From JAJEDW01 sp963555775 (GTDB lineage: Bacteria > Acidobacteriota > Terriglobia > 20CM-2-55-15), in assembly GCA_963555775.3 (NCBI GenBank), contig CAUVWY020000010.1, forward strand, positions 744,001 to 808,000: a DNA stretch of 64,000 nucleotides, given 5' to 3'. The notes under the pieces are model-generated. The model saw only the letters and a list, made by a program, of their open reading frames with translations, did no database searches and had not been told where the DNA came from. Shown piece after piece: positions 43,300 through 52,551 of the stretch; positions within the stretch are counted from its first letter, which is position 1, and the number at the start of each line of letters is the position of its first letter. Made by a program: the position numbers and the translations under genes.

Positions 43300-45426
43300 A
43301 TGAGGCGGACGTTTCGCAGATACTTCGGATCCGTGCTTTTTCCCATACTGCTTGTATGCTCGATCGTCATGGGAGCAACGGCTGGTGTACTTTTCGTCTA
43401 CAACAGTGATCTTCCCGAGGTCCAGCGACTCGAAGAATACCGGCCGAACGTCATAACCGAAGTGTATGACGACGCGGGGCAGATCATCGGCACGTTCGCC
43501 CTGGAACGCCGAATCGTCATTGAGCCCGATCAACTGCCCCCGGTACTTCGAGACGCCATCCTGTCGGTGGAGGACCAGAACTTCTATCGCCACTGGGGAC
43601 TCGATTTCGCTGGAATTTCGCGGGCGGCCATCCGGAACATCATGGCCGGCCGCATCGTTCAGGGCGGCAGCACGATCACGCAACAACTGACTGAAAACCT
43701 CTTCCTTTCGCACGAGGCCGAGTGGGCGATCAAGATTAAGGAAGCCCTCCTGGCGATCCAGATCGAACGCCACTACTCGAAGGACGAAATTCTGACGCTG
43801 TATGTGAATCAGATCTACCTCGGTCACGGAATGTACGGGTTCGCGGCGGCTGCCGAGTACTTCTTTGGCAAGACGATCCAGGATCTGAAGGTGGAAGAGG
43901 CCGCGCTGCTCGCGGCGCTCCCCCGAAGTCCCACCAACTATTCGCCGATCAACAACCCCGAACGGGCGCTCTCGCGGCGCAACTACGTCATCGACCGCAT
44001 GGTAGACGAACGCCGGCTCAGCGTCGCAGACGGCGAGGAGGCAAAGCAACTACCCATTCGACTCGACATCCCCACACAGACCGACCAACTCGGCTCCTAC
44101 TTTGTCGAGTACTTGAGGCAGTATCTGGAAGACACCTACGGGACCTACGCCGTGCATGAAGGCGGCCTCCGGGTCTATTCGACACTCAACTCCGAACTGC
44201 AGCGGGCGGCCGAGGAAAGCGTCAGGCAGGGTCTCCGGGATTACGACAAACGTCACGGCTGGAGAGGCGCGAGCGCGAACCTGCTCGATGATGGCATCGA
44301 AGACCTGGAGCACTATGTACTCGACGAGTGGAAAGGTTCGCTGCAGGCCGGCGATCTGGTGCCGGGAATCGTGACCGAATCGGGTCGGGCAACGGCGACC
44401 GTGCGAATTGGCGAGTACCGCGACACCATCGGCGCCAACCAAATTACCTGGACCCGGCAGAACTCTCCGGGGGCAATCCTCCGTGCGGGGGATGTGGCCA
44501 CCTTCCTGATCCAGTCCATCGATCCGTCCGAACAGGCGATCGAGTTGACGCTGGATCAAATACCGGCAGTTCAAGGCAGCCTGATCGCCATCGACCATGC
44601 GACCGGCGAGGTCAAGGCGATGGTCGGCGGCTATGACTTCGAAACAAGCAAGTTCAATCGCGCCACCCAGGCAGTGCGGCAACCCGGTTCAGGATTCAAG
44701 CCCCTGCTCTATACCGCGGCTCTCGAGTACGGGATGACGCCCGAGCGGACGGTCGAGGATGTCGAAACGGATTTCGACGGTTATTCGCCCACCAACTACG
44801 ATCGAACCTACCGGGGAACGATAACGCTCCGGGAAGCGCTGGCCGATTCCCGAAACGTCCCGGCCGTACAGATCCTGAATGAGATCGGATTCGATGCCCT
44901 GACGCCGCTGATCGAACGTTTCGGAATCACTTCGGTCATTGAACCCTACCTGCCGATCGCGCTGGGCGCGACCGACATCAGCCCGATGGAAATGACTTCG
45001 GCATATTCGACGTTTCCCAATGGTGGCATCCGGATCACTCCACAATTCATCAACCGCGTGACGGACTACGACGGCGACGTTCTCGAGGAGAATGTTCCCG
45101 AACCCAACGACGTCATCCCGGCCGAAACGGCCGCGATGATGGTCGACCTCCTTCAGGAAGTCGTTCGAACGGGAACCGCCACCCGTGCCCAGTCGCTCGG
45201 GCGGCCGGTGGGTGGAAAGACCGGCACCACGAACGACTATACCGACGCGTGGTTCCTGGGTTTTTCGCCGTCGCTCACCGCCGGCGTCTGGGTGGGTTTC
45301 GACGAGAAAGTGACTCTGGGAAACGGTGAAACCGGCGGCAGCACCGCGCTTCCGATCTGGCTGTCGTTCATGGAACAGGCCCACGCCGACGAGCCTGTGG
45401 TGAACTTTGAGTGGGTGACGCCGTGA
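43300..45426 (+). CDS. mrcA: Penicillin-binding protein 1A (bifunctional transglycosylase/transpeptidase)
   Basis: 708 aa from ATG 43300; an upstream in-frame ATG at 43222 overlaps lepA and contains the promoter. One N-terminal membrane helix (about 12-34), a GT51 transglycosylase domain (SVEDQNFYRHWGLDFAGISR with catalytic Glu; GGSTITQQLTENLFL; RKxxE-like IKIKEALLAIQIERHYSKDE), and a transpeptidase domain with SxxK in RQPGSGFKPLLY, SxN in ADSRNVPAVQ and KTG in GKTGTTNDYTDAWFLG. It polymerises and crosslinks peptidoglycan at the inner-membrane periplasmic face. Confidence 0.95.
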   Translation: MRRTFRRYFGSVLFPILLVCSIVMGATAGVLFVYNSDLPEVQRLEEYRPNVITEVYDDAGQIIGTFALERRIVIEPDQLPPVLRDAILSVEDQNFYRHWGLDFAGISRAAIRNIMAGRIVQGGSTITQQLTENLFLSHEAEWAIKIKEALLAIQIERHYSKDEILTLYVNQIYLGHGMYGFAAAAEYFFGKTIQDLKVEEAALLAALPRSPTNYSPINNPERALSRRNYVIDRMVDERRLSVADGEEAKQLPIRLDIPTQTDQLGSYFVEYLRQYLEDTYGTYAVHEGGLRVYSTLNSELQRAAEESVRQGLRDYDKRHGWRGASANLLDDGIEDLEHYVLDEWKGSLQAGDLVPGIVTESGRATATVRIGEYRDTIGANQITWTRQNSPGAILRAGDVATFLIQSIDPSEQAIELTLDQIPAVQGSLIAIDHATGEVKAMVGGYDFETSKFNRATQAVRQPGSGFKPLLYTAALEYGMTPERTVEDVETDFDGYSPTNYDRTYRGTITLREALADSRNVPAVQILNEIGFDALTPLIERFGITSVIEPYLPIALGATDISPMEMTSAYSTFPNGGIRITPQFINRVTDYDGDVLEENVPEPNDVIPAETAAMMVDLLQEVVRTGTATRAQSLGRPVGGKTGTTNDYTDAWFLGFSPSLTAGVWVGFDEKVTLGNGETGGSTALPIWLSFMEQAHADEPVVNFEWVTP

Positions 45427-45458
45427 CACGGCTGTAACGCCCGAAGGAGAACGACCGA

Positions 45459-46019
45459 GTGCAATCATCCATCACGCTGGTGGCCTTCCTGACATTCTTC
45501 ACTGGAGCGCTTCCTCTCCCTCAGGTTGAAGTCCAATCGCTTCCCGAGATCGCACGCCGGATACGATCCGCACAGAGTCGAACCGAAACGCAAGGACCGG
45601 TTTTTACCAACGAGAACATCGGTCAAGCCCGGGCGGCTCTTTCCATCGTTCAAGCGTCAAATCCCCCCGCAACGCCCACTCCGGCGGCTGAATCCGAGGG
45701 GTCCGGGACGGACGTCACCGCGGCCCCCGCACGGACCGAACAAGAGTGGCGCGCCGCATTCGCTGCCGCACGCGCCGCGATTGCCCAGGCCGAAGAGGGC
45801 GTGCAACTAACGGAACAGGAACTTCAGACACTGAATTTCAGGTTGTTAACCGAAAGCGGGTTGTTCAACGGCGAGGGCCAACTCCTGCCCTTGATTACCG
45901 CGAAGAAAGCCGAGTTCGAAACGAACCGCGAGAACATTGTTTCGGCCAACGCCGCACTCGCGGACCTGACGGACGAGTTTCGACGATCCGGCGCCCCTCG
46001 GGGCTGGGGTCGGCAATAA
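45459..46019 (+). CDS. Secreted coiled-coil protein of unknown function
   Basis: 186 aa from a GTG at 45459 with GAAGGAG upstream. Signal peptide (about 1-20, ITLVAFLTFFTGALPLP), a low-complexity Pro/Ala/Thr linker (about 65-95), then a helical, probably coiled-coil region (WRAAFAAARAAIAQAEEGVQ; LTEQELQTLNFRLLT). The VFTNENI segment before the linker resembles secreted proteins I have seen in this kind of genome, but no function is known. It is 32 nt after the PBP1A stop, so possibly cotranscribed. Confidence 0.7.
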   Translation: MQSSITLVAFLTFFTGALPLPQVEVQSLPEIARRIRSAQSRTETQGPVFTNENIGQARAALSIVQASNPPATPTPAAESEGSGTDVTAAPARTEQEWRAAFAAARAAIAQAEEGVQLTEQELQTLNFRLLTESGLFNGEGQLLPLITAKKAEFETNRENIVSANAALADLTDEFRRSGAPRGWGRQ

Positions 46020-46140
46020 GGCCGTGGATCTCCTGGCTGGCTGGAAAACGATGCCAGAATGGGCACCCGGCAATTCGGCATGGGGCACCATTCAGCGGGA
46101 CCGCCCGAAGCCGGAGAACAACCCGCGGCGGTAACCGCTC

Positions 46141-46620
46141 ATGGTTCGAAAACAGACGATCGAACAGGTTCGACGCGAGGTGGCGAACTGCGCCGACGAA
46201 GACCTCGTGCACGAGTTCGATGCGTTCTTTCAAAAACAACCTGAAATCTGCGACTTCGTAATGGACTGCACCTATCCCAACGATCAGGTTGTCGGTGAAC
46301 TCTCGCTGTATCTGAGTTACGTCACCTTCAAGACGCTCGCCGTCGATACCGGCCTGAACGACCCGGTTCCCGCCTCCGCGATCGTCCAGGCGTGTATGGA
46401 AAGTCAGGAATGGATTCAACGGATCGACGAGATGGATGCGGAGCAGTTTGCCTCGGCCCCGACATCGGAGACCGGAGACGAACCCTATTTGCTGGGCTTC
46501 GTCATTACCGAGGTTCAGGATGCCATCGACGATGGGCTCGACCTGGACGACGAAGACAAGGGCAAGGTTTTTTTCGTCCTCAAGACGGTCATTTCCTCAA
46601 TGACCGCGAGCGTGGGTTGA
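46141..46620 (+). CDS. Hypothetical cytoplasmic protein
   Basis: 159 aa, acidic, largely helical, no signal peptide or membrane segment. Recognisable blocks are VRREVANCADEDLVHEFDAF and TYPNDQVVGELSLYLSYVTF, plus an Asp/Glu-rich C-terminal part (DDGLDLDDEDKGKVFFVLKT). No family recognised. The ISAs1 element array begins 42 nt downstream of its stop and does not interrupt it. Confidence 0.7.
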   Translation: MVRKQTIEQVRREVANCADEDLVHEFDAFFQKQPEICDFVMDCTYPNDQVVGELSLYLSYVTFKTLAVDTGLNDPVPASAIVQACMESQEWIQRIDEMDAEQFASAPTSETGDEPYLLGFVITEVQDAIDDGLDLDDEDKGKVFFVLKTVISSMTASVG

Positions 46621-46652
46621 CGAGCGGCGTTCCGCCAAGGGCTTTCAGATGC

Positions 46653-46662
46653 AATGTCAAGC
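46653..46662 (+). repeat. 10-bp target duplication AATGTCAAGC, left copy
   Basis: AATGTCAAGC directly precedes element copy 1 and recurs directly after copy 2 (50505-50514), so copies 1 and 2 together were one insertion. Confidence 0.85.
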
Positions 46663-46757
46663 CAGGGTGAATTTGTCCTTCCAGTGAACGTCCGAGAATT
46701 CAGTGGTTTAACCTGACAAGCTGGACATAGCGAGGAGATTCCTGTATAAAACGCTGA

Positions 46758-48562
46758 ATGGAGAGGACGAAATTGACCAGCCAGGAACTGTCGGAGATCG
46801 GGGTACGGCCAGTGGAGCGAAGCGAGGAAGGGCAGTATCAAGAGCAGATGAAGCGTCATCATTATCTGGGCGCACTGGCGAAGATCGGGGAGACGGTCTG
46901 GTACGTGGCCACATGGCGCGGGCAGTGGGTGGCGCAACTGAGCCTGTCGGCGTCGGCGCTGAAGTGCGGGGTTCGGGATCGATGGATCGGCTGGGACTTC
47001 CGCTCGCAGTATGGGCGGCTGAAACTGATCGCCAACAACAGCCGCTTTTTGATCCTGCCGGGCTGGAATCGGCCGAATGTGGGCTCGCGGGTGTTGTCAG
47101 GGACCGAGCGGCGGGCCGGGTCGGATTGGCGCGAACGGTTCGGTCATGGGTTGCTGCTGCTGGAAACGTTTGTGGATCCCCGGCGCTTCCATGGCGGCGT
47201 GTATCGCGCGTCGAACTGGTTGGAACTGGGACGGACCCGGGGATACCGGCGCACCCGGGACGGCTACAGCACCGAAGCCGATGCCCCGAAGCTTGTCTTT
47301 GTGCGTCCCCTGTGCCGTGATGCGCGCGGGCAACTGACCCACCCTGGCCGGGAACATCTTCAACTCACCGGAGCCCCCAAGATCATGCTCAATGCCGCAC
47401 AGATGCGCCAACTCCCCCAGTGCTTCAAGACCATTCCCGATCCGCGCCGCGCTCAGGGACGGCGCCATCCCTTGTCGGCAGTGCTGGGCATCGCGGCGGG
47501 CGCGACGCTGTGCGGCATGCACGGCTATAAAGCCATCTCGGATTGGGCCGATGCCCTGGGGCAGAAAGCCCGCGAACGTTTTGGCTGCCGGCGGGAGAAC
47601 GGCCGCTATGTGGTTCCCAGCGAGTTTGTGATTCGGGATTGTCTGGTCCGGATTGAACCGGGGGCGCTGGACCGGGCGCTCAATGCGTGGAATCGGGCGT
47701 GGGGCGCCCCGGACGATGCGCTGGCCATGGATGGCAAGACGATGAAGAACGCCCTCGACTCGGACGGGCGTCAGACCCACATCATGAGCGTGGTCGGGCA
47801 TGAGTCGAAACGCTGCTACACCCAAAAAAAGTGGGAACCCTGCCTGTAGCCGGCGGCGAGGAGCGCAAGCGCACGAACGAAATCGGCATGGCCGTTCCCT
47901 TGCTTCAAACCTGCGACATCGCCGGCAAGGACATCACCGGCGATGCCCTGCTGACCCAACGCGCGATCGCGCGCTATTTGGTCGAGCGGGGAGCGCACTA
48001 TCATTTCACGGTCAAAGGCAACCAACCGACGCTGGAACGCGATATCGCGTTCCAGTTCCAAACCCGCGGACAACCCGACTTTGTCGAGGTCACCCCGCCC
48101 GATCATGGCCGCATCGAAACCCGGCGCATTTGGTGTAGCGCCGAACTCAACCACTACCTCGACTTTCCCCACCTGGGCCAGGTCTTTCGGATCGAGCGCG
48201 AATCCATCGACAAGAAATCCGGCGCCCTCACGTGTGAAACCGCGCTGGGCATCACGAGCCGCTCACCCGGCGAAACCTCCCCCGAACGCTTGCTGGCCAT
48301 CAATCGCGGTCATTGGAGTATCGAAAGCGTCCATTACATCATCGACTGGAATTACGATGAGGACCGCAGTCGAATCCGCACCGGCTTCGGCCCGGAAAAC
48401 ATCACCCGCCTCCGACGCTTTGCCGTCGGTATTCTCAAATCCTTTCAAAAACCCGCTCAATCGATCGCCCAATCGATGCGCAAACTCTCTTTCAATACCC
48501 GTCTCGTCTTCGACTACTTGAGAATGACTCGAAATTCATTCCCCACATCATGCTCCATCTGA
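46758..48562 (+). CDS. DruA-like/ISAs1 transposase made by -1 frameshifting, copy 1
   Basis: The first frame (46758-47849, 363 aa) has a DUF4338/DruA-like domain at about 25-200 (RHHYLGALAKIGETVWYVAT; NNSRFLILPGWNRPNVGSRV; LLLLETFVDPRRFHGGVYRA) fused to the N-terminal half of an ISAs1 transposase (CFKTIPDPRRAQGRRHPLSA; first catalytic Asp in AMDGKTMKNA). The second frame (47831-48562, 243 aa) holds the rest: KRTNEIGMAVPLLQ, second Asp in ITGDALLTQRA, Glu in GHWSIESVHYIIDWNYDEDR. The frames join at A_AAA_AAG (47825-47831) in the register required for -1 slippage, giving about 601 aa, with QKKVGTLPVAGG across the join. A TATAAA box lies 7 nt before the ATG. Confidence 0.85.
47825..47831 (+). 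promoter_or_regulatory. Slippery heptamer A_AAA_AAG for programmed -1 frameshifting
   Basis: In zero frame the codons are CAA AAA AAG; slipping back one base opens the second transposase frame. Without slippage the ribosome stops at TAG 47847-47849, seven codons on. The identical heptamer is kept at 49751-49757 and 51684-51690 in the other copies. Confidence 0.75.
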
Positions 48563-48578
48563 GAACAAATTTGCCGTG

Positions 48579-48588
48579 ACGCCGAGTC
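48579..48588 (+). repeat. 10-bp spacer between ISAs1 copies 1 and 2
   Basis: ACGCCGAGTC is exactly as long as the target duplications of this element but has no second copy in the window, as expected if it is the target duplication of an earlier donor site carried inside a head-to-tail dimer. Confidence 0.6.
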
Positions 48589-50504
48589 CAGGGTGAATTT
48601 GTCCTTCCAGTGAACGTCCGAGAATTCAGTGGTTTAACCTGACAAGCTGGACATAGCGAGGAGATTCCTGTATAAAACGCTGAATGGAGAGGACGAAATT
48701 GACCAGCCAGGAACTGTCGGAGATCGGGGTACGGCCAGTGGAGCGAAGCGAGGAAGGGCAGTATCAAGAGCAGATGAAGCGTCATCATTATCTGGGCGCA
48801 CTGGCGAAGATCGGGGAGACGGTCTGGTACGTGGCCACATGGCGCGGGCAGTGGGTGGCGCAACTGAGCCTGTCGGCGTCGGCGCTGAAGTGCGGGGTTC
48901 GGGATCGATGGATCGGCTGGGACTTCCGCTCGCAGTATGGGCGGCTGAAACTGATCGCCAACAACAGCCGCTTTTTGATCCTGCCGGGCTGGAATCGGCC
49001 GAATGTGGGCTCGCGGGTGTTGTCAGGGACCGAGCGGCGGGCCGGGTCGGATTGGCGCGAACGGTTCGGTCATGGGTTGCTGCTGCTGGAAACGTTTGTG
49101 GATCCCCGGCGCTTCCATGGCGGCGTGTATCGCGCGTCGAACTGGTTGGAACTGGGACGGACCCGGGGATACCGGCGCACCCGGGACGGCTACAGCGCCG
49201 AAGCCGATGCCCCGAAGCTTGTCTTTGTGCGCCCCTTGTGCCGCGATGCGCGCAGGCAACTGACCCACCCTGGCCGGGAACATCTTCAACTCACCGGAGC
49301 CCCCAAGATCATGCTCAATGCCGCACAGATGCGCCAACTCCCCCAGTGCTTCAAGACCATTCCCGATCCGCGCCGCGCTCAGGGACGGCGCCATCCCTTG
49401 TCGGCAGTGCTGGGCATCGCGGCGGGCGCGACGCTGTGCGGCATGCACGGCTATAAAGCCATCTCGGATTGGGCCGATGCCCTGGGGCAGAAAGCCCGCG
49501 AACGTTTTGGCTGCCGGCGGGAGAACGGCCGCTATGTGGTTCCCAGCGAGTTTGTGATTCGGGATTGTCTGGTCCGGATTGAACCGGGGGCGCTGGACCG
49601 GGCGCTCAATGCGTGGAATCGGGCGTGGGGCGCCCCGGACGATGCGCTGGCCATGGATGGCAAGACGATGAAGAACGCCCTCGACTCGGACGGGCGTCAG
49701 ACCCACATCATGAGCGTGGTCGGGCATGAGTCGAAACGCTGCTACACCCAAAAAAAGTGGGAACCCTGCCTGTAGCCGGCGGCGAGGAGCGCAAGCGCAC
49801 GAACGAAATCGGCATGGCCGTTCCCTTGCTTCAAACCTGCGACATCGCCGGCAAGGACATCACCGGCGATGCCCTGCTGACCCAACGTGCGATCGCGCAC
49901 TATTTAGTCGAGCGGGGAGCGCACTATCATTTCACGGTCAAAGGCAACCAACCGACACTGGAACACGATATCGCGTTGCTGTTCCAAACCCGCGGACAAC
50001 CCGACTTTGTCGAGGTCACGCCACCCGAGCATGGCCGCATCGAGACCCGACGCATTTGGTGTAGTACCGAACTCAACCACTACCTCGACTTTCCCCACCT
50101 GGGCCAGGTCTTTCTGATCGAGCGCGAATCCATCGACAAGAAATCCGGCGCCCTCACGTGTGAAACCGCACTGGGCATCACAAACCGCTCACCCGGCGAG
50201 GCCTCCCCCAAACGCTTACTGGCCATCAATCGCGGTCATTGGAGTATCGAAAGCGTCCATTACATCATCGACTGGAATTACGATGAGGACCGCAGTCGAA
50301 TCCGCACCGGCTTCGGCCCGGAAAACATCACCCGCCTCCGACGCTTTGCCGTCGGTATTCTCAAATCCTTTCAAAAACCCGCTCAATCGATCGCCCAATC
50401 GATGCGTAAACTCTCTTTCAATACCCGTCTCGTCTTCGACTACTTGAGAATGACTCGAAATTCATTCCCCACATCATGCTCCATCTGAGAACAAATTTGC
50501 CGTG
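48589..50504 (+). mobile_element. ISAs1-family insertion sequence, copy 2 (1916 bp)
   Basis: Same ends and length as copy 1. It is followed by AATGTCAAGC (50505-50514), the right half of the target duplication that starts before copy 1. Private substitutions occur in the second frame (for example NRSPGEASPKRLL and VFLIERES). Confidence 0.9.
48684..50488 (+). CDS. DruA-like/ISAs1 transposase made by -1 frameshifting, copy 2
   Basis: Same organisation as copy 1: first frame 48684-49775 (363 aa; DruA-like domain plus transposase N-terminal half), slippery heptamer 49751-49757, second frame 49757-50488 (243 aa). The catalytic Asp, Asp and Glu positions are intact. Differences from copy 1 are a few residues, e.g. 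YSAEAD instead of YSTEAD and HDIALLFQTR instead of RDIAFQFQTR. Confidence 0.85.
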
Positions 50505-50511
50505 AATGTCA

Positions 50512-50521
50512 AGCCAATGGG
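50512..50521 (+). repeat. 10-bp target duplication AGCCAATGGG, left copy
   Basis: AGCCAATGGG precedes copy 3 and recurs after it at 52438-52447. It overlaps by three bases the end of the duplication belonging to copies 1 and 2, so the two insertions hit almost the same spot. Confidence 0.85.
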
Positions 50522-52437
50522 CAGGGTGAATTTGTCCTTCCAGTGAACGTCCGAGAATTCAGTGGTTTAACCTGACAAGCTGGACATAGCGAGGAGATTC
50601 CTGTATAAAACGCTGAATGGAGAGGACGAAATTGACCAGCCAGGAACTGTCGGAGATCGGGGTACGGCCAGTGGAGCGAAGCGAGGAAGGGCAGTATCAA
50701 GAGCAGATGAAGCGTCATCATTATCTGGGCGCACTGGCGAAGATCGGGGAGACGGTCTGGTACGTGGCCACATGGCGCGGGCAGTGGGTGGCGCAACTGA
50801 GCCTGTCGGCGTCGGCGCTGAAGTGCGGGGTTCGGGATCGATGGATCGGCTGGGACTTCCGCTCGCAGTATGGGCGGCTGAAACTGATCGCCAACAACAG
50901 CCGCTTTTTGATCCTGCCGGGCTGGAATCGGCCGAATGTGGGCTCGCGGGTGTTGTCAGGGACCGAGCGGCGGGCCGGGTCGGATTGGCGCGAACGGTTC
51001 GGTCATGGGTTGCTGCTGCTGGAAACGTTTGTGGATCCCCGGCGCTTCCATGGCGGCGTGTATCGCGCGTCGAACTGGTTGGAACTGGGACGGACCCGGG
51101 GATACCGGCGCACCCGGGACGGCTACAGCGCCGAAGCCGATGCCCCGAAGCTTGTCTTTGTGCGTCCCCTGTGCCGTGATGCGCGCGGGCAACTGACCCA
51201 CCCTGGCCGGGAACATCTTCAACTCACCGGAGCCCCCAAGATCATGCTCAATGCCGCACAGATGCGCCAACTCCCCCAGTGCTTCAAGACCATTCCCGAT
51301 CCGCGCCGCGCTCAGGGACGGCGCCATCCCTTGTCGGCAGTGCTGGGCATCGCGGCGGGCGCGACGCTGTGCGGCATGCACGGCTATAAAGCCATCTCGG
51401 ATTGGGCCGATGCCCTGGGGCAGAAAGCCCGCGAACGTTTTGGCTGCCGGCGGGAGAACGGCCGCTATGTGGTTCCCAGCGAGTTTGTGATTCGGGATTG
51501 TCTGGTCCGGATTGAACCGGGGGCGCTGGACCGGGCGCTCAATGCGTGGAATCGGGCGTGGGGCGCCCCGGACGATGCGCTGGCCATGGATGGCAAGACG
51601 ATGAAGAACGCCCTCGACTCGGACGGGCGTCAGACCCACATCATGAGCGTGGTCGGGCATGAGTCGAAACGCTGCTACACCCAAAAAAAGTGGGAACCCT
51701 GCCTGTAGCCGGCGGCGAGGAGCGCAAGCGCACGAACGAAATCGGCATGGCCGTTCCCTTGCTTCAAACCTGCGACATCGCCGGCAAGGACATCACCGGC
51801 GATGCCCTGCTGACCCAACGTGCGATCGCGCACTATTTAGTCGAGCGGGGAGCGCACTATCATTTCACGGTCAAAGGCAACCAACCGACACTGGAACACG
51901 ATATCGCGTTGCTGTTCCAAACCCGCGGACAACCCGACTTTGTCGAGGTCACGCCACCCGAGCATGGCCGCATCGAGACCCGACGCATTTGGTGTAGTAC
52001 CGAACTCAACCACTACCTCGACTTTCCCCACCTGGGCCAGGTCTTTCGGATCGAGCGCGAATCCATCGACAAGAAATCCGGCGCCCTCACGTGTGAAACC
52101 GCGCTGGGCATCACGAGCCGCTCACCCGGCGAGGCCTCCCCCGAACGCTTGCTGGCCATCAATCGCGGTCATTGGAGTATCGAAAGCGTCCATTACATCA
52201 TCGACTGGAATTACGATGAGGACCGCAGTCGAATCCGCACCGGCTTCGGCCCGGAAAACATCACCCGCCTCCGACGCTTTGCCGTCGGTATTCTCAAATC
52301 CTTTCAAAAACCCGCTCAATCGATCGCCCAATCGATGCGCAAACTCTCTTTCAATACCCGTCTCGTCTTCGACTACTTGAGAATGACTCGAAATTCATCC
52401 TCCACATCATGCTCCATCTGAGAACAAATTTGCCGTG
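50522..52437 (+). mobile_element. ISAs1-family insertion sequence, copy 3 (1916 bp)
   Basis: Same ends and length as the others, with its own perfect 10-bp target duplication. Its variable sites match copy 1 in some stretches and copy 2 in others, suggesting gene conversion or an origin from a mixed template. Confidence 0.9.
50617..52421 (+). CDS. DruA-like/ISAs1 transposase made by -1 frameshifting, copy 3
   Basis: First frame 50617-51708 (363 aa), heptamer 51684-51690, second frame 51690-52421 (243 aa). DruA-like domain and DDE residues are intact. The C-terminal tail reads RNSSSTSCSI rather than RNSFPTSCSI. All three copies therefore look capable of making a full transposase. Confidence 0.85.
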
Positions 52438-52551
52438 AGCCAATGGGGCTTTCGCGCTGCGGTCCAACTCTGCTACTCTTCAGGGTTCGACTCTGTACTC
52501 AGCCGCCGTCGCGGACCCCGTGTGAATCAACCAGAAGCAACTCCCCACCGA

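Larger units (their letters stand above)
46663..48578 (+). mobile_element. ISAs1-family insertion sequence, copy 1 (1916 bp)
   Basis: The ends are imperfect inverted repeats: left CAGGGTGAATTTGTCCT, right (reverse complement) CACGGCAAATTTGTTCT, 13 of 17 identical. The copy has the same 1916-bp length as copies 2 and 3 and differs from them by scattered substitutions. It is separated from copy 2 by only the 10-bp spacer ACGCCGAGTC (48579-48588). Confidence 0.9.

Noticed and set aside
46758..47849. A Druantia anti-phage defence locus, based on the DruA-like domain
   Set aside because: No druB-E-like genes are nearby and the domain is fused to a transposase within an element with clear ends and target duplications.
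47831..48562. Second frames of the ISAs1 copies as independent genes
   Set aside because: They start with GTG at the slippery site without a ribosome binding site and contain only the second half of the DDE domain.
46663..52437. CRISPR array or other short-spacer repeat system
   Set aside because: Repeat units are 1916 bp with coding content; no short regularly spaced repeats were seen anywhere in the window.
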